Shown: positions 47,414 through 57,225 of the stretch, piece after piece
Position numbering within the stretch: the stretch's first letter is position 1
Layout: every line of letters begins with the position of its first letter
Assembly: GCA_903900845.1 (NCBI GenBank)
Contig: CAIUOU010000083.1
Location: forward strand, 1 to 64,000
Reading direction: 5' to 3'
From: an uncultured Opitutia bacterium
GTDB taxonomy: Bacteria > Verrucomicrobiota > Verrucomicrobiia > Opitutales > Opitutaceae
DNA length: 64,000 bases
Program-made: the position numbers and the translations under genes
The notes under the pieces: model-generated
The model's input: only the letters and a program-made list of their open reading frames with translations
What the model was told of the DNA's origin: nothing
Databases searched by the model: none

Positions 47414-48262
47414 ATGCTGCGCCTCGCCAATCGCAACTTGCAGGTCGAGCTGCTCGACCCGGCCGACGACGCCGCGCGCCGCGGTCCGCGCTACTGCCGC
47501 GGCGGCTACATCTGGCAGGTGCATGATGTGGCGCGAGGCCCGTTGGTCAGCGGACCCGAGTACCCGCATCCGGATCCGACGCCGTTCAACGGCCAGGGAT
47601 TACCCGAGTCGTTGCGCCATCGCACCCGCGACGGGCGCCCGCTGACGTGGCGCGGCGCGGAGGGGCTGGGCATCGGCATCGGAAAGCTCAGCGCGGGCGC
47701 CGGCAACGACGTGAAGCTCGAGGAGCCGTGCTCGTGGGCAGTCAGCGGCGACTCCACGCAACTCGTCTTTCAGACGCGCCAGGAGGCCGCCGGATTCGCC
47801 TGCGAGTTGAGCCGCAAGGTTGAGTTGCGCGACCGCGCGGTCGTTTCGGCCACGCAACTCACCAACGTCGGCCCCACCGCCCTCAACCTGCAGTGGTTCG
47901 CGCATCCCTTCTGGGCCCTGAGCGGAGGCCGCGCGCGGGTGAATCTGCCCGACGGCACGACGTTGCCGGAAAATCCGGGCTTCGCCGTCGACGCCGCGGG
48001 CGTCCTCACCTTCCGCCGCCCGTTTGTCACGCCCAAGGATGACCAGTTCGCCCTGCTTTCGCTGCCCCCGGGACGCCCGCTCGCGGTGACACTCGATCAT
48101 CCCTTCCTGCCAGGAGTTGCCTTCTCCACCGACTTTGCCCCCGACGAGTGTCCCGTCTGGGCCAACGCCCGCACCATCTCCGTAGAGCCCTACCTCAACC
48201 TCGCTATCCCGCCGGGCGAAACCCGCCACTGGTCGGCCGAGCACCGCTTCCTCCCCGTCTGA
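47414..48262 (+). CDS. Aldose-1-epimerase/galactose mutarotase-like protein
   Basis: LRLANRNLQVELLDP...GGYIWQV; NLQWFAHPFWAL; TLDHPFLPGVAFSTDF; SVEPYLNLAIPPGETRHWSAEHRF, resembling mutarotase-like beta-sandwich proteins. Confidence 0.65.
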   Translation: MLRLANRNLQVELLDPADDAARRGPRYCRGGYIWQVHDVARGPLVSGPEYPHPDPTPFNGQGLPESLRHRTRDGRPLTWRGAEGLGIGIGKLSAGAGNDVKLEEPCSWAVSGDSTQLVFQTRQEAAGFACELSRKVELRDRAVVSATQLTNVGPTALNLQWFAHPFWALSGGRARVNLPDGTTLPENPGFAVDAAGVLTFRRPFVTPKDDQFALLSLPPGRPLAVTLDHPFLPGVAFSTDFAPDECPVWANARTISVEPYLNLAIPPGETRHWSAEHRFLPV

Positions 48263-48277
48263 AGCCTCCCCCCCAAA

Positions 48278-48349
48278 GGGGTCAGGGCGTTGAACGTTTG
48301 CCGCGCGCCTCGTAAAGACGGCCCTGCAAACAGAAAACGCCCTGACCCC
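48278..48349. repeat. Palindromic element, copy B of GGGGTCAGGGCGTT family (imperfect arms)
   Basis: GGGGTCAGGGCGTTGAACGTTTG ... CAAACAGAAAACGCCCTGACCCC, in the intergenic space before the esterase gene. Confidence 0.9.
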
Positions 48350-48463
48350 TCTTTCGGGGGCCGTATCAACCCGTGTCGATCCGTGGTTGCTCTCCGCAGT
48401 CCACTTCGGAATCGCCTTCCGCCGCGACGGCGGAGCAGGTTCACCACTTTAACCCCGCCCCTC

Positions 48464-50440
48464 GTGAAAACTTCCCGTCTGTTGCTGGCCTCGTTCCTGA
48501 TCCCCGCCGTCCTCGTTCCTGCGCTCTCCGCCGCTTCCGCGCCGCCTTCGGTTCCCGGCCCCGCCGATCTCATGTTCGCGGAATACTTCCGCGCCGAGAC
48601 CGCACGCCTCGCGGACGCCTCGCTCGCCGATGTTCGCACCCTCGATGACTGGAAGGCTCGCCGGGCGACCTACCGCGACCAGTTGCTGGAGATGCTCGGC
48701 CTCTCGCCGCTGCCCGAGCGGACCGACCTCAAACCGGTCGTGACCGGGCGCGTCGAGCACGCGGATTTCACCGTCGAGAAGCTGCATTTCCAATCGCTGC
48801 CCGGGCTGTACGTGACGGCCAACCTCTACGTGCCACGCTTGCCCGGGGGCAAAAGAGCGCCCGCGATCCTCTACGCCTGCGGCCATGCCGTGGTGAAGGA
48901 CGGCGAGACCGTGCTAGGCAACAAGACGGGTTACCAACACCACGGCGCGTGGTTTGCGCGTCACGGCTACGTCTGCCTCGCGATCGACACGATTCAACTC
49001 GGCGAGCTTGAGGGCGTGCACCACGGCACACGGCGCTTCGGCATGTACTGGTGGAATTCCCGCGGCTACACGCCCGCCGGCGTCGAGGCGTGGAACGGCA
49101 TGCGCGCAGTCGACTACCTGCAATCCCGGCCCGAGGTCGACCCCGAGCGCATCGGCATGACCGGCCGTTCCGGAGGCGGCGCCTACACCTGGTACACCGC
49201 GGCGCTCGACGAGCGTATCCGCGTGGCCGTGCCGGTCGCGGGCATCACGGACCTGCACAACCACGTCATCGACGGCGTGGTCAAGGGCCACTGCGACTGC
49301 ATGTACCTGGTGAACACGCACCGCTGGGACTACGGCCACCTCGCCGCCCTGCTCGCGCCGCGCCCGCTCCTGATCGCCAACACCGACAAGGATCCGATCT
49401 TCCCCCTCGACGGCGTGGTGCGCGTGCATGCGGCCGCCGCACGGATCTACGCGCTGCACAAGGCGTCGGACCGCCTCGGGCTCCTCGTCACCGAAGGCCC
49501 GCACAAGGACACGCAGGACCTGCAGGTGCCGGCGTTCCGCTGGTTCAATCGTTTTCTGAAACGCGAGGAGCCGCTGATCACCACGCCGGCCGAGAAACTT
49601 TTCGAGCCCCGCGACCTGCGGGTCTTCGCGCCGGGTACCAAACCCGCCGACGAGCGCACGACGAAGATCCACGAGAGCTTCGTCCCGGAGGCCAGGCCCG
49701 CGCTCCCGGCCGACAATGCCGCGTGGGCGGCGGCGCGCGACGGCTGGCGGCGCGATCTCCGCGCGAAATCATTCGCCGGCTGGCCCGCCGCGCAGGAACC
49801 GCTGCGGTTATCCCGGCTCGGCGGCGACGCCTCGGGGGAGCGCTGGGAATTCACGACCCAGGGTCCGGTGCGCCTTCCCTTGCTCGTTCGTCCGGCCGCC
49901 GGCGGCGCACGTCCCACCGAGGTGATCCTGCGCGTCGTCGACCGCGAAGAACCGATGTCAACCGTGCCGGCCGGCGCCGCCGTGGTGACTTTCTTCCCGC
50001 GCGGTTTGGGGCCGACGGCCTCCACGTTGAACGCCGCCGACCAGAACGAGGTTCGCCGCCGCTACCTGCTGCTCGGCCAGACGGTCGACGGCATGCGGGT
50101 ATGGGACATCTACCGCGCGATCGCCGCGCTGCGTTCACCGGAGCTTTTCGGCAACACGCCGATACGTCTGGTCGGCCATCGCGATCAAGCGGTGAACGCG
50201 GCCTACGCTTCCCTGTTCATCGACGGACTGGCCGCGGTCGAGCTGCGAGACGCGCCCGCATCGCACCGCGAGGGACCGGATTACCTCAACGTGCTTCGTT
50301 TCCTCGATGTGCCCCAGGCGGTCGCGATGGCCGCGGAACGCCAGCCCGTCAGCCTGCCCGGTGCCGACCGCGACGCATGGTCCTGGACCGCGGAAACCGC
50401 CCGCCGCCTCCGCTGGCCCGCGGACCGGCTGAAATTCTGA
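48464..50440 (+). CDS. Secreted acetylxylan-esterase-like alpha/beta-hydrolase
   Basis: GTG start then KTSRLLLASFLIPAVLVPALSAASA; APAILYACGHAVVKDG; RIGMTGRSGGGAYTWYTAALDERI; PLLIANTDKDPIFPLDG; EGPHKDTQDLQ. Confidence 0.8.
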   Translation: MKTSRLLLASFLIPAVLVPALSAASAPPSVPGPADLMFAEYFRAETARLADASLADVRTLDDWKARRATYRDQLLEMLGLSPLPERTDLKPVVTGRVEHADFTVEKLHFQSLPGLYVTANLYVPRLPGGKRAPAILYACGHAVVKDGETVLGNKTGYQHHGAWFARHGYVCLAIDTIQLGELEGVHHGTRRFGMYWWNSRGYTPAGVEAWNGMRAVDYLQSRPEVDPERIGMTGRSGGGAYTWYTAALDERIRVAVPVAGITDLHNHVIDGVVKGHCDCMYLVNTHRWDYGHLAALLAPRPLLIANTDKDPIFPLDGVVRVHAAAARIYALHKASDRLGLLVTEGPHKDTQDLQVPAFRWFNRFLKREEPLITTPAEKLFEPRDLRVFAPGTKPADERTTKIHESFVPEARPALPADNAAWAAARDGWRRDLRAKSFAGWPAAQEPLRLSRLGGDASGERWEFTTQGPVRLPLLVRPAAGGARPTEVILRVVDREEPMSTVPAGAAVVTFFPRGLGPTASTLNAADQNEVRRRYLLLGQTVDGMRVWDIYRAIAALRSPELFGNTPIRLVGHRDQAVNAAYASLFIDGLAAVELRDAPASHREGPDYLNVLRFLDVPQAVAMAAERQPVSLPGADRDAWSWTAETARRLRWPADRLKF

Positions 50441-50754
50441 AGGTCCGTCCGAAGAGGACCCGAAAGTTCACCGCGAAAAACTCGAGGGCCACGAAACCGG
50501 ATTGAGCCCACGGAACACCCGGAAAACGCGGAAAGGGGAACCCCGCGGGGCAGCGTTGGTATCGAGGACGGAGAGAGTCCGGAAATCAGGAACTCCGAGC
50601 TTCGGCGCGAGGTGGCTCGAATACGCCGCAAAGCGGGCTCGCGGAAAACGCGGAAAGACTCGGTGCCTCCGACCTGTTCCGTGGCTTCCGCGCGCTCCGT
50701 GGGCCACCTCTTTTCGGCCGCGCCCACTTCCTCCCCACTCCCTCTCGCCTTCCC

Positions 50755-51390
50755 TTATCCCTCCCGGCGCGGCTCCGGCACGAGGCGCCACACGGCGTAG
50801 GAGACCACCATCGTCGCGAGGAAGGTGATCACCGCGGTGGAAAACGAGTCGTCCGCCGCCAGGGAGTAGACGAGCGCGACGAGGAAGTTCGGGACCAGCG
50901 TGACCAGCACGATGCGGCGCACGGGAATACCCATCGCCGCCGCGATGATCACCGAGGCTTCGGCCAGCACCGGCACGCTGCGCAGGCACGCGAGGGTGAG
51001 GCCGAGCCGGCGTTGCAGCGAGCCGCGCAGCCGCGCGATCTCGGCGTCCGGGAAAAATCTCGGCGCGATCCGTCCGACCGCCACGCGGCCGAGCCATGCG
51101 GCCGCGAGTACGCCGGCGCTCATGCCGATGGTGCCGCCGATGACACCCGCCAACCAGCCGGCCTTCGCCGCAAGGTACATGATTACCAACGTGGCCGGCA
51201 CCGGGGCGACCGAGTCAACCGCCAGCAGCGCGACCGCGATCACGGTGAGCGCACCCACCTGCTGTTCCCGCGTCTTCAGGAGCGGCAGCACGAACTCCTC
51301 GCCGAACACCGCGAACGGCAGGCAGACGAGCGTGAGCACGAACAGGAGGAAGAGTCCGGCGCGGACGGTCTGGCGGGAAGGAAGCGGCAC
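50755..51390 (-). CDS. VTT/DedA-like (TVP38/TMEM64-type) membrane protein
   Basis: LLAVDSVAPVPATLVIMYLAAKAGWLAGVIGGTIGMSAGVLAAAWLGRVAVGRIAPRFF...LRSVPVLAEASVIIAAAMGI: multi-TM with VTT-like pattern. Confidence 0.75.
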   Translation of the reverse strand: MPLPSRQTVRAGLFLLFVLTLVCLPFAVFGEEFVLPLLKTREQQVGALTVIAVALLAVDSVAPVPATLVIMYLAAKAGWLAGVIGGTIGMSAGVLAAAWLGRVAVGRIAPRFFPDAEIARLRGSLQRRLGLTLACLRSVPVLAEASVIIAAAMGIPVRRIVLVTLVPNFLVALVYSLAADDSFSTAVITFLATMVVSYAVWRLVPEPRREG

Positions 51391-51399
51391 GGCGGAAGG

Positions 51400-52857
51400 C
51401 TACTCGTTGATGCGGCCCGTGACCCGGGCGAGGAACTTGATCGCGTAGAAGTAGGCGCGTTCACGCACGAGCATCGGGTCGCCGGCCGAACCCTCGACGC
51501 CGAGCTCCGAGATGTCGTCGAGCACGGGGCCCTCGAGCGGGTGCAGCGCGATGTACGTGAGGACCTTCCTGAGGTTCTCGCGCGGGTAGGTGTCGAGCAG
51601 GTGCTGGTAGACCAGCCGCGGCAGGTAGCGCTCCACCGGCAGCTGGATCGAGTCGGGCACGGCGGCGACATAGAGCAGGTTGCGGATACAGTAGAGCTCG
51701 TCGCCGTCGGCTCCGGGCGACCAGGTGGCCATGCGCTCCTTCACCTTGTCGACCTGTTCCTTCACGAAATCATCCATCTCCTCGTCGGGCGCCGCCATCG
51801 GCGAAACCACCCCGTGGTCGGGCGGGACACGATAGTCCAGGCCCTCCCAGTCGGCGGCCGTGATCTTCATCCAGACCGGGTCGGGCTTCTTCGGCGCCGG
51901 CGGCGCCACGGGGGCGGGAGCAGGAGCGACCGCGACCGGGGCCAGCAGGGCCGGCGACGGCGTGGGCGCGACGGCGGGATTTGCCGGCGCGGTTTTCGGC
52001 GACACCGCGGGCGGCGGCTCGGCGTCGGCGGGCACCGCGATGCGGCCCCGGATCTCGGCGAGCAGGCCGACGGCGAGCCACGTGGCGAACGCGGGCAGCA
52101 GCCAGACCTTGCCGGGCAGCCGCGCGAACCGCTGCTGGGCGTCCCAACGGAAAAGCCGCGCCCCGGCCACACATCCCGCCGCGCCCGTGAGGAAGAGCGC
52201 CAGCAGGCTGAAGCGCAGCCCCGGCAAACCCGGGCCGGTCACGCAACCCTGGATGGCCTCGACCGCGTAACGTCCCGGGAAAAACGCCGAGACGTGCTGC
52301 GCCCACTCCGGCAGCGCGGCGAGCCGCACCGCCACGCCGCCGATAATCAGCATCGGCAGGAAGATGCATTGGCCGAGCGCCTGCACCGCCGGGACGTTGT
52401 CCGCGAGCGCCGCGATCACGAGGCCGAGCCCGATGAACGCGAACGCCACGAGTGAGAACGCCACCCACAGTGAAAGGGGATGCTCGGGAAACGTCATCCC
52501 CAGCGCCAGCGCCGCACCCAGTTGGAGCAGGCCCGCCGTGAGGATGATCAGGTAGCGAGCGAGCACCGTGCTCGTGATCACCACCCAAACCGGCACCGGC
52601 GCCAGCCGGTATCGGCGCCACACGCCGCGCTCGCGTTCGCTCACGAGGGTCGTGGGCAGCCCGAAGCAGGCGCCTCCCAGCACCGCGACGGTCAGCAATT
52701 CACCCATGTGGCGCAGCAGCGGCACGCGCTCGTGGCGGTACAACACCCAGAACGCCACGAGGAAAATCAGCGGGAAAAGATAACCGTAGAGCAGCGCGAG
52801 GCGGTTGCGGAAATGCAGCCGCAGCGAGATCCGCAGGTGCTCGGCCAAGGCGTTCAT
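51400..52857 (-). CDS. ABC-2 type transporter permease with extra C-terminal Pro/Ala linker and soluble domain
   Basis: MNALAEHLRISLRLHFRNRLALLYGYLFPLIFLVAFWVLYRHERVPLL...ERERGVWRRYRLAPV (ABC2 membrane), then a TM, Pro/Ala-rich linker (PPPAVSPKTAPANPAVAPTPSPALLAPVAVAPAPAPVAPPAPKK) and ~145 aa soluble tail. Confidence 0.85.
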   Translation of the reverse strand: MNALAEHLRISLRLHFRNRLALLYGYLFPLIFLVAFWVLYRHERVPLLRHMGELLTVAVLGGACFGLPTTLVSERERGVWRRYRLAPVPVWVVITSTVLARYLIILTAGLLQLGAALALGMTFPEHPLSLWVAFSLVAFAFIGLGLVIAALADNVPAVQALGQCIFLPMLIIGGVAVRLAALPEWAQHVSAFFPGRYAVEAIQGCVTGPGLPGLRFSLLALFLTGAAGCVAGARLFRWDAQQRFARLPGKVWLLPAFATWLAVGLLAEIRGRIAVPADAEPPPAVSPKTAPANPAVAPTPSPALLAPVAVAPAPAPVAPPAPKKPDPVWMKITAADWEGLDYRVPPDHGVVSPMAAPDEEMDDFVKEQVDKVKERMATWSPGADGDELYCIRNLLYVAAVPDSIQLPVERYLPRLVYQHLLDTYPRENLRKVLTYIALHPLEGPVLDDISELGVEGSAGDPMLVRERAYFYAIKFLARVTGRINE

Positions 52858-53786
52858 GCCGCCACCTCCTCGCCACGCGTCAGGCCGAGATAAACATCCT
52901 CCAGCGTCGCGCGCCGCACCCGCAGGTCGACCAGCGCGTTGCCGCTCGCCGCCAAAGTCGCCCCGAGCGCAGCCACCGCCGCGGTCGCGTCGGCCGCCGC
53001 GAACCTCCAATCCGTCCCGTCCCCTCGCAGATCAGAAACCCCGGGCAGCCGCGCCAGCACCGCCGCCTCCAGCGGGGCCGCCACCCGCAGCGCCACCGCG
53101 TGCGGCGCCCCGGCCGCCGCGACGAGATCGCGCGGTCGGCCCGACGCCGTGATGCGGCCCCGGTCGACGATCGCCACGCGGTCGCAGAGTTCCTCCGCCT
53201 CGTCCAAGTGATGCGTCGTCAACAGCACCGTGCAGCCGTCGGCCTTCATCCGCCCGATCGCCGCCAGCAATTCCCGGCGCGCCTGCGGGTCCAATCCGGT
53301 CGTGGGCTCATCGAGCACCACCAGCTCGGGCCGGTTCACGAACGCGAGCGCGAGCGCCAGACGCTGGCGCTGTCCGCCGGAAAGGGTGTCGAGCGCCGCG
53401 TCCGCCTTTGCCCCGAGGTCAAAGCGCGCCAGCAACTCATCGGCGGGCACCCCGCCGCCGTAAAGGGCCCCGAAGAGCCGCAGCGCCTCGCGCGGCGTGA
53501 TCTTGTCCTGCAGCGAGGTCGACTGCAGCGCCACGCCGATCCGGCGTTTCACCTCGCGCGGCTGACGACGGGCGTCGAGACCGCACACGAACAGGTCACC
53601 GGCGTCGGGTTCACGCAGCCCCACCAGGCACTCGACGATCGTCGTCTTGCCCGCGCCGTTGGGTCCCAGCAGGCCGAAGATCTCGCCGCGGCCGACCGTG
53701 AAGTCCACCCCGCGCACCGCCTCCAATCCGCCGTAGGCCTTACGCAGACCGCGGACCTCGATCGACAGGGGGGCGGGATCGGACAT
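52854..53786 (-). CDS. ABC transporter ATP-binding protein
   Basis: Walker A GLLGPNGAGKTT; LSGGQRQRLALALAFVNRPELVVLDEPTTGLDP; H-loop LLTTHHLDEAEELCD. Overlaps the permease start by 4 bp. Confidence 0.97.
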   Translation of the reverse strand: MSDPAPLSIEVRGLRKAYGGLEAVRGVDFTVGRGEIFGLLGPNGAGKTTIVECLVGLREPDAGDLFVCGLDARRQPREVKRRIGVALQSTSLQDKITPREALRLFGALYGGGVPADELLARFDLGAKADAALDTLSGGQRQRLALALAFVNRPELVVLDEPTTGLDPQARRELLAAIGRMKADGCTVLLTTHHLDEAEELCDRVAIVDRGRITASGRPRDLVAAAGAPHAVALRVAAPLEAAVLARLPGVSDLRGDGTDWRFAAADATAAVAALGATLAASGNALVDLRVRRATLEDVYLGLTRGEEVAA

Positions 53787-53835
53787 GCGGGACGAGTAGA
53801 CGGGGGTGACGGCCGCGCAAGCGCTCAGGTTGAGC

Positions 53836-56553
53836 TCAGGTGGTTAGCCCCAGCAGACCGCGGGTGAGCTGGAAGTCGACCGCGCCGTTGCGCTGCACCG
53901 CGACTTGGCGCTCACCACCCGCGACGGCGCCGATCCATTCGGCGAGCAGCGCGGCGGCCGCGGCCGGGGCGGCGGGCAGGAAAGCGTCGATATCCTCCGC
54001 CACGACCGTGCCGCGCTGATCCGCTGCCGCGAACTGGATCACCGGCATCATCGGGTGGCCCTGGCGCGCGTGATCGCGCACCAGTCCGGCCGCCACCTGC
54101 GCGCCGCAGGCGCAGAGCCCCGTGAGGTTTTCGACCCAGTGGTCGGTTTCGGTGGCAACAAGATGCAGCCCCGGCACGGCGAACGGCTCGCCGTAAGCGA
54201 GTGTGGCGCGGGGCGCGACTTCACCTAGAAGCGCCGCGCGGAACGGCCCCACGGCCAGCAGCGGGTCACTTTCGGGCAACACCACCGAGCCACCGGCGGC
54301 GAGCACGGCGCGCGCGACGGCGGCGAACGCCCGCGATGAGGCGTCGTCAACCGGACCGGCGGAAAGCAGCGCGAGGTTTGGCGCGCCTTGGGGAACCAGG
54401 GCCGCCGCGGCAGGCGCCGCCGCGAGGCGCTCCTCGAACCATGCCTCCACTCGGCCCAGAGCGCGCTCGATGCCGCCGTCGAGCTGCACACTCGCCCAAC
54501 CGAAACGCGCGGGGTCGACCCCGGCGGCGGCAAGGTGGTGGCGCATGACATCGTTGGGCACTTTCTCGCACCCGTGCTCCAGCAGGAGCGCGGAAGCCAC
54601 GTTCGGATGCGTGAGATAACCGCGATAGGTTCGGTGCAACAGCTGGTACATCGTCTCGCCACCGAACCCGCACCCCTCGGTGTGCAGGAAACCGAGGAAG
54701 CGCGAGAGCCCGGTCCCCTTGGCCAGCCCGCGGGCGTTAAGCCGCTCGGCGGCCAGCCGAGCGATCTGCGTGGAGCAGAGACTGGTGGGGAGAATCAAGC
54801 CGAGGCGCTCCGTCGCACCGCGTCCACCGGAACCGGCGATGAGGCGGAGCGGCGGCAGCGTCACCGGCGGCACATCCGCGACATTAACAACCGGCAGCGG
54901 ACGCCCGTCCGGAGCCACGCGCGCGCGCAGTTCAACGAGGCGCGAGGTGTCGGTCTGCCGCCAATTGCGCCACACCGAGACCTGGGCGTGACCGGCGTGC
55001 TCACCGCGCGTCCGGCGGCCGCCCGCCGTATCCACCGCCAACTCGAAATACTCGGCGGCCAGCGCCTCCATCGGCTCGCCGTCGAGGTAGCGCCCGGCGT
55101 TGATGTCCATCTCGTGCCGGAGCAACTCGTGACGGCGCGTCGTGGTGGTGACCTTGAGGGTCGGCACGAACGGGAAGTTAGTGATCGAGCCGTTGCCCGT
55201 GGCGAAGAGGATGAGATTGCAACCCGCACCCACCTGGCCGGCGATGCCCTCGAGATCGTTGCCGGGCCCGTTCATGAACGTGAAACCCGGGTCCGCGAGA
55301 TCGCGCAGGGGCTGGGCGTACTCGATCAGGCTCTGGAGCGGCGTGCGGGGATCCTTCTTGTGCACGGCGCCGAGTGATTTCAGCGCGATGTTGTAGAGCC
55401 CGCGGAAGCGGTTGCCGGCCGAGGGGTTGCTTTCGGCGGTGAGTCCGTGCCAGGCGAGTTTCTCCCGGAAGCGGTCGAGCATCGCCGTGAACGCGCGCGC
55501 GGTCGCGAGGTCGCGCACGTTAGCCAGCAGGTAGTCCTCGGCGCCCATCGACTCGTCGGTCTCCGTGAGCACACCGGTGGCGCCATGCCGGATCGCCTCG
55601 TGCACCAACGCGCCGGCCAGCGGATTGCCCGACACGCCCGAGAACGCATCGGATCCGCCGCATTGCAGCGCGATCCGGAGGCCAGACAGCGGTTCCGCGG
55701 TGCGCGCGCAGGCAGCCGCCGCCGGCAACCAGCCGCGCACCAGCCGCTCACCCTCCGCGAGGCCCGCCGCCAGACCCCGGCCAAGGCTCAGGAACGCATG
55801 TGGCACGTGATCAAGCGGGTAGCTTTGCTCGCGCAGAAAGGAGTCGAGCCGGCGGTTGTTGAGAGGTTCCGGCCCTTGGTCGACGGCGAGCACCGCGGCG
55901 ATGTTGGGGTGCACCATGAAGCCGCCGAGCGCCCGCAGGACCTCGAGGCCGTTGTTACCGTCCTCCGGCGCGCCGCCCTCGGTGTGCGCCACGGCCACGA
56001 TGCCGTCGATCCCAGGGGTCACCCGCGCCAACGGCTGCAGCCGCGCGGTGAGCTGCCGCGCGAAACTCGCGGCGCGGGACGAGGTGCCTAGAATGACGAC
56101 GCAGTTGCGCGTGCCTGTGCCGCGGTTGCCGGGCCGGCGGTAGCCTTGGAATGTGCGCGCCGGCGAAGCGCGCGGGACGGGCGGCGCCGGATGAATCCGC
56201 GATTCGTCGAGACGGAAAGGCTCCAGGCCGTCCTCGAAATTGGCCGCCTCGGGTAATCGCGCGCCATCGATGCGGCGGACCGCCAACGACGCGAGCATGG
56301 CGGCGTTGGCGACGTAGTCCCCGGGGGCGATCGCGCGAATCGCGCGCCCGAACGGCAGCCCCCACGATAGCAACGACGCGCCGGATACGATTGGCGCCAC
56401 CGCGAACCGGTGCCCCTCGAGCACGGTGTGCGGCAAAGCCCGCGCGCCCGACGGCAACGCGATTTTCTCCCCGGCCTCGATCCGGCGGATCGCGATCGCG
56501 ACATTGTCCCCCGGCGCGGGCAGACGGCAGACGGCTTGAAGCGGCAACGGCAC
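53836..56553 (-). CDS. UxaA family altronate dehydratase-like protein, extended (905 aa)
   Basis: N-terminal SAF-like region PGDNVAIAIRRIEAGEKIAL; GYRRPGNRGTGTRNCVVIL; LQCGGSDAFSGVSGNPLAGALV; NGPGNDLEGIAGQVGAGCNLILFATGNGS; plus extra C-terminal module with FLHTEGCGFGGETMYQLL. Confidence 0.85.
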   Translation of the reverse strand: MPLPLQAVCRLPAPGDNVAIAIRRIEAGEKIALPSGARALPHTVLEGHRFAVAPIVSGASLLSWGLPFGRAIRAIAPGDYVANAAMLASLAVRRIDGARLPEAANFEDGLEPFRLDESRIHPAPPVPRASPARTFQGYRRPGNRGTGTRNCVVILGTSSRAASFARQLTARLQPLARVTPGIDGIVAVAHTEGGAPEDGNNGLEVLRALGGFMVHPNIAAVLAVDQGPEPLNNRRLDSFLREQSYPLDHVPHAFLSLGRGLAAGLAEGERLVRGWLPAAAACARTAEPLSGLRIALQCGGSDAFSGVSGNPLAGALVHEAIRHGATGVLTETDESMGAEDYLLANVRDLATARAFTAMLDRFREKLAWHGLTAESNPSAGNRFRGLYNIALKSLGAVHKKDPRTPLQSLIEYAQPLRDLADPGFTFMNGPGNDLEGIAGQVGAGCNLILFATGNGSITNFPFVPTLKVTTTTRRHELLRHEMDINAGRYLDGEPMEALAAEYFELAVDTAGGRRTRGEHAGHAQVSVWRNWRQTDTSRLVELRARVAPDGRPLPVVNVADVPPVTLPPLRLIAGSGGRGATERLGLILPTSLCSTQIARLAAERLNARGLAKGTGLSRFLGFLHTEGCGFGGETMYQLLHRTYRGYLTHPNVASALLLEHGCEKVPNDVMRHHLAAAGVDPARFGWASVQLDGGIERALGRVEAWFEERLAAAPAAAALVPQGAPNLALLSAGPVDDASSRAFAAVARAVLAAGGSVVLPESDPLLAVGPFRAALLGEVAPRATLAYGEPFAVPGLHLVATETDHWVENLTGLCACGAQVAAGLVRDHARQGHPMMPVIQFAAADQRGTVVAEDIDAFLPAAPAAAAALLAEWIGAVAGGERQVAVQRNGAVDFQLTRGLLGLTT

Positions 56554-56694
56554 ACCCGGAGCGAAACGCCCGCCCCCGCCGGGCGCGAGTGCGCAGTCGG
56601 GGCCGGATAGCAGATCATCCGCGGCAAGCGGCCGCGGCTACCCCGCAGGCACTTCGACACGAAGGTCCGCCTGCGCGGGAGGCATGCCGCATCC

Positions 56695-57225
56695 CTACCC
56701 CTTCAGTCCCTGGCGCACCATCGCCACGGCGATGGCGGCGAGGAGCATTGAGATGATCTTGGAGATTGCGCGCAGGCCGGTGGCGCCGATGCGGCGGGCG
56801 AGGATGTCGCTGTAGGCGAAGGCGAGCACCACGAGGACGAGGTTCACGACCAGCGCGGCCAACGTGAGCGGCATGCCGTGGGTCTGCGTCAAGAGCAGCA
56901 GCGTCGCGATGAGCGCGGGGCCGGCGATCAGCGGCATCCCGAGCGGCACCACGCCGAAGTCGTCGGAGAGTTTTTCGGGCTCGCCGCCCGATTGGACGAG
57001 GTCACGCGCGGCGAGCATGAACAGGATCAACCCGCCGGCCACCTGGAAGTCCGTCACCGAGATGCCCAGCGCGCGGAAGATGCTAGCGCCGAGGAAGAGA
57101 AACAGCAGCGCCACGCCGCCGCCGGTCAGCGTCGCCTGCCGCGCGATCTTTTGCCGACGCTCCGCGGCAACGCCCTGCCCCAGCCCGAGGAAGATCGCGG
57201 CCAGCCCCACAGGGTCGATGGCCAC
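56695..57225 (-). CDS. MarC family integral membrane protein (start codon uncertain; homology-like N-terminus continues to ~57273)
   Basis: FVAIDPVGLAAIFLGLGQGV, GGLILFMLAARDL, PLGMPLIAGPALIATLLLL, RQGLKG. Upstream in-frame codons read IADLFSRFLQAFIPLFV with no ATG/GTG/TTG. Confidence 0.85.
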   Translation of the reverse strand: MAIDPVGLAAIFLGLGQGVAAERRQKIARQATLTGGGVALLFLFLGASIFRALGISVTDFQVAGGLILFMLAARDLVQSGGEPEKLSDDFGVVPLGMPLIAGPALIATLLLLTQTHGMPLTLAALVVNLVLVVLAFAYSDILARRIGATGLRAISKIISMLLAAIAVAMVRQGLKG

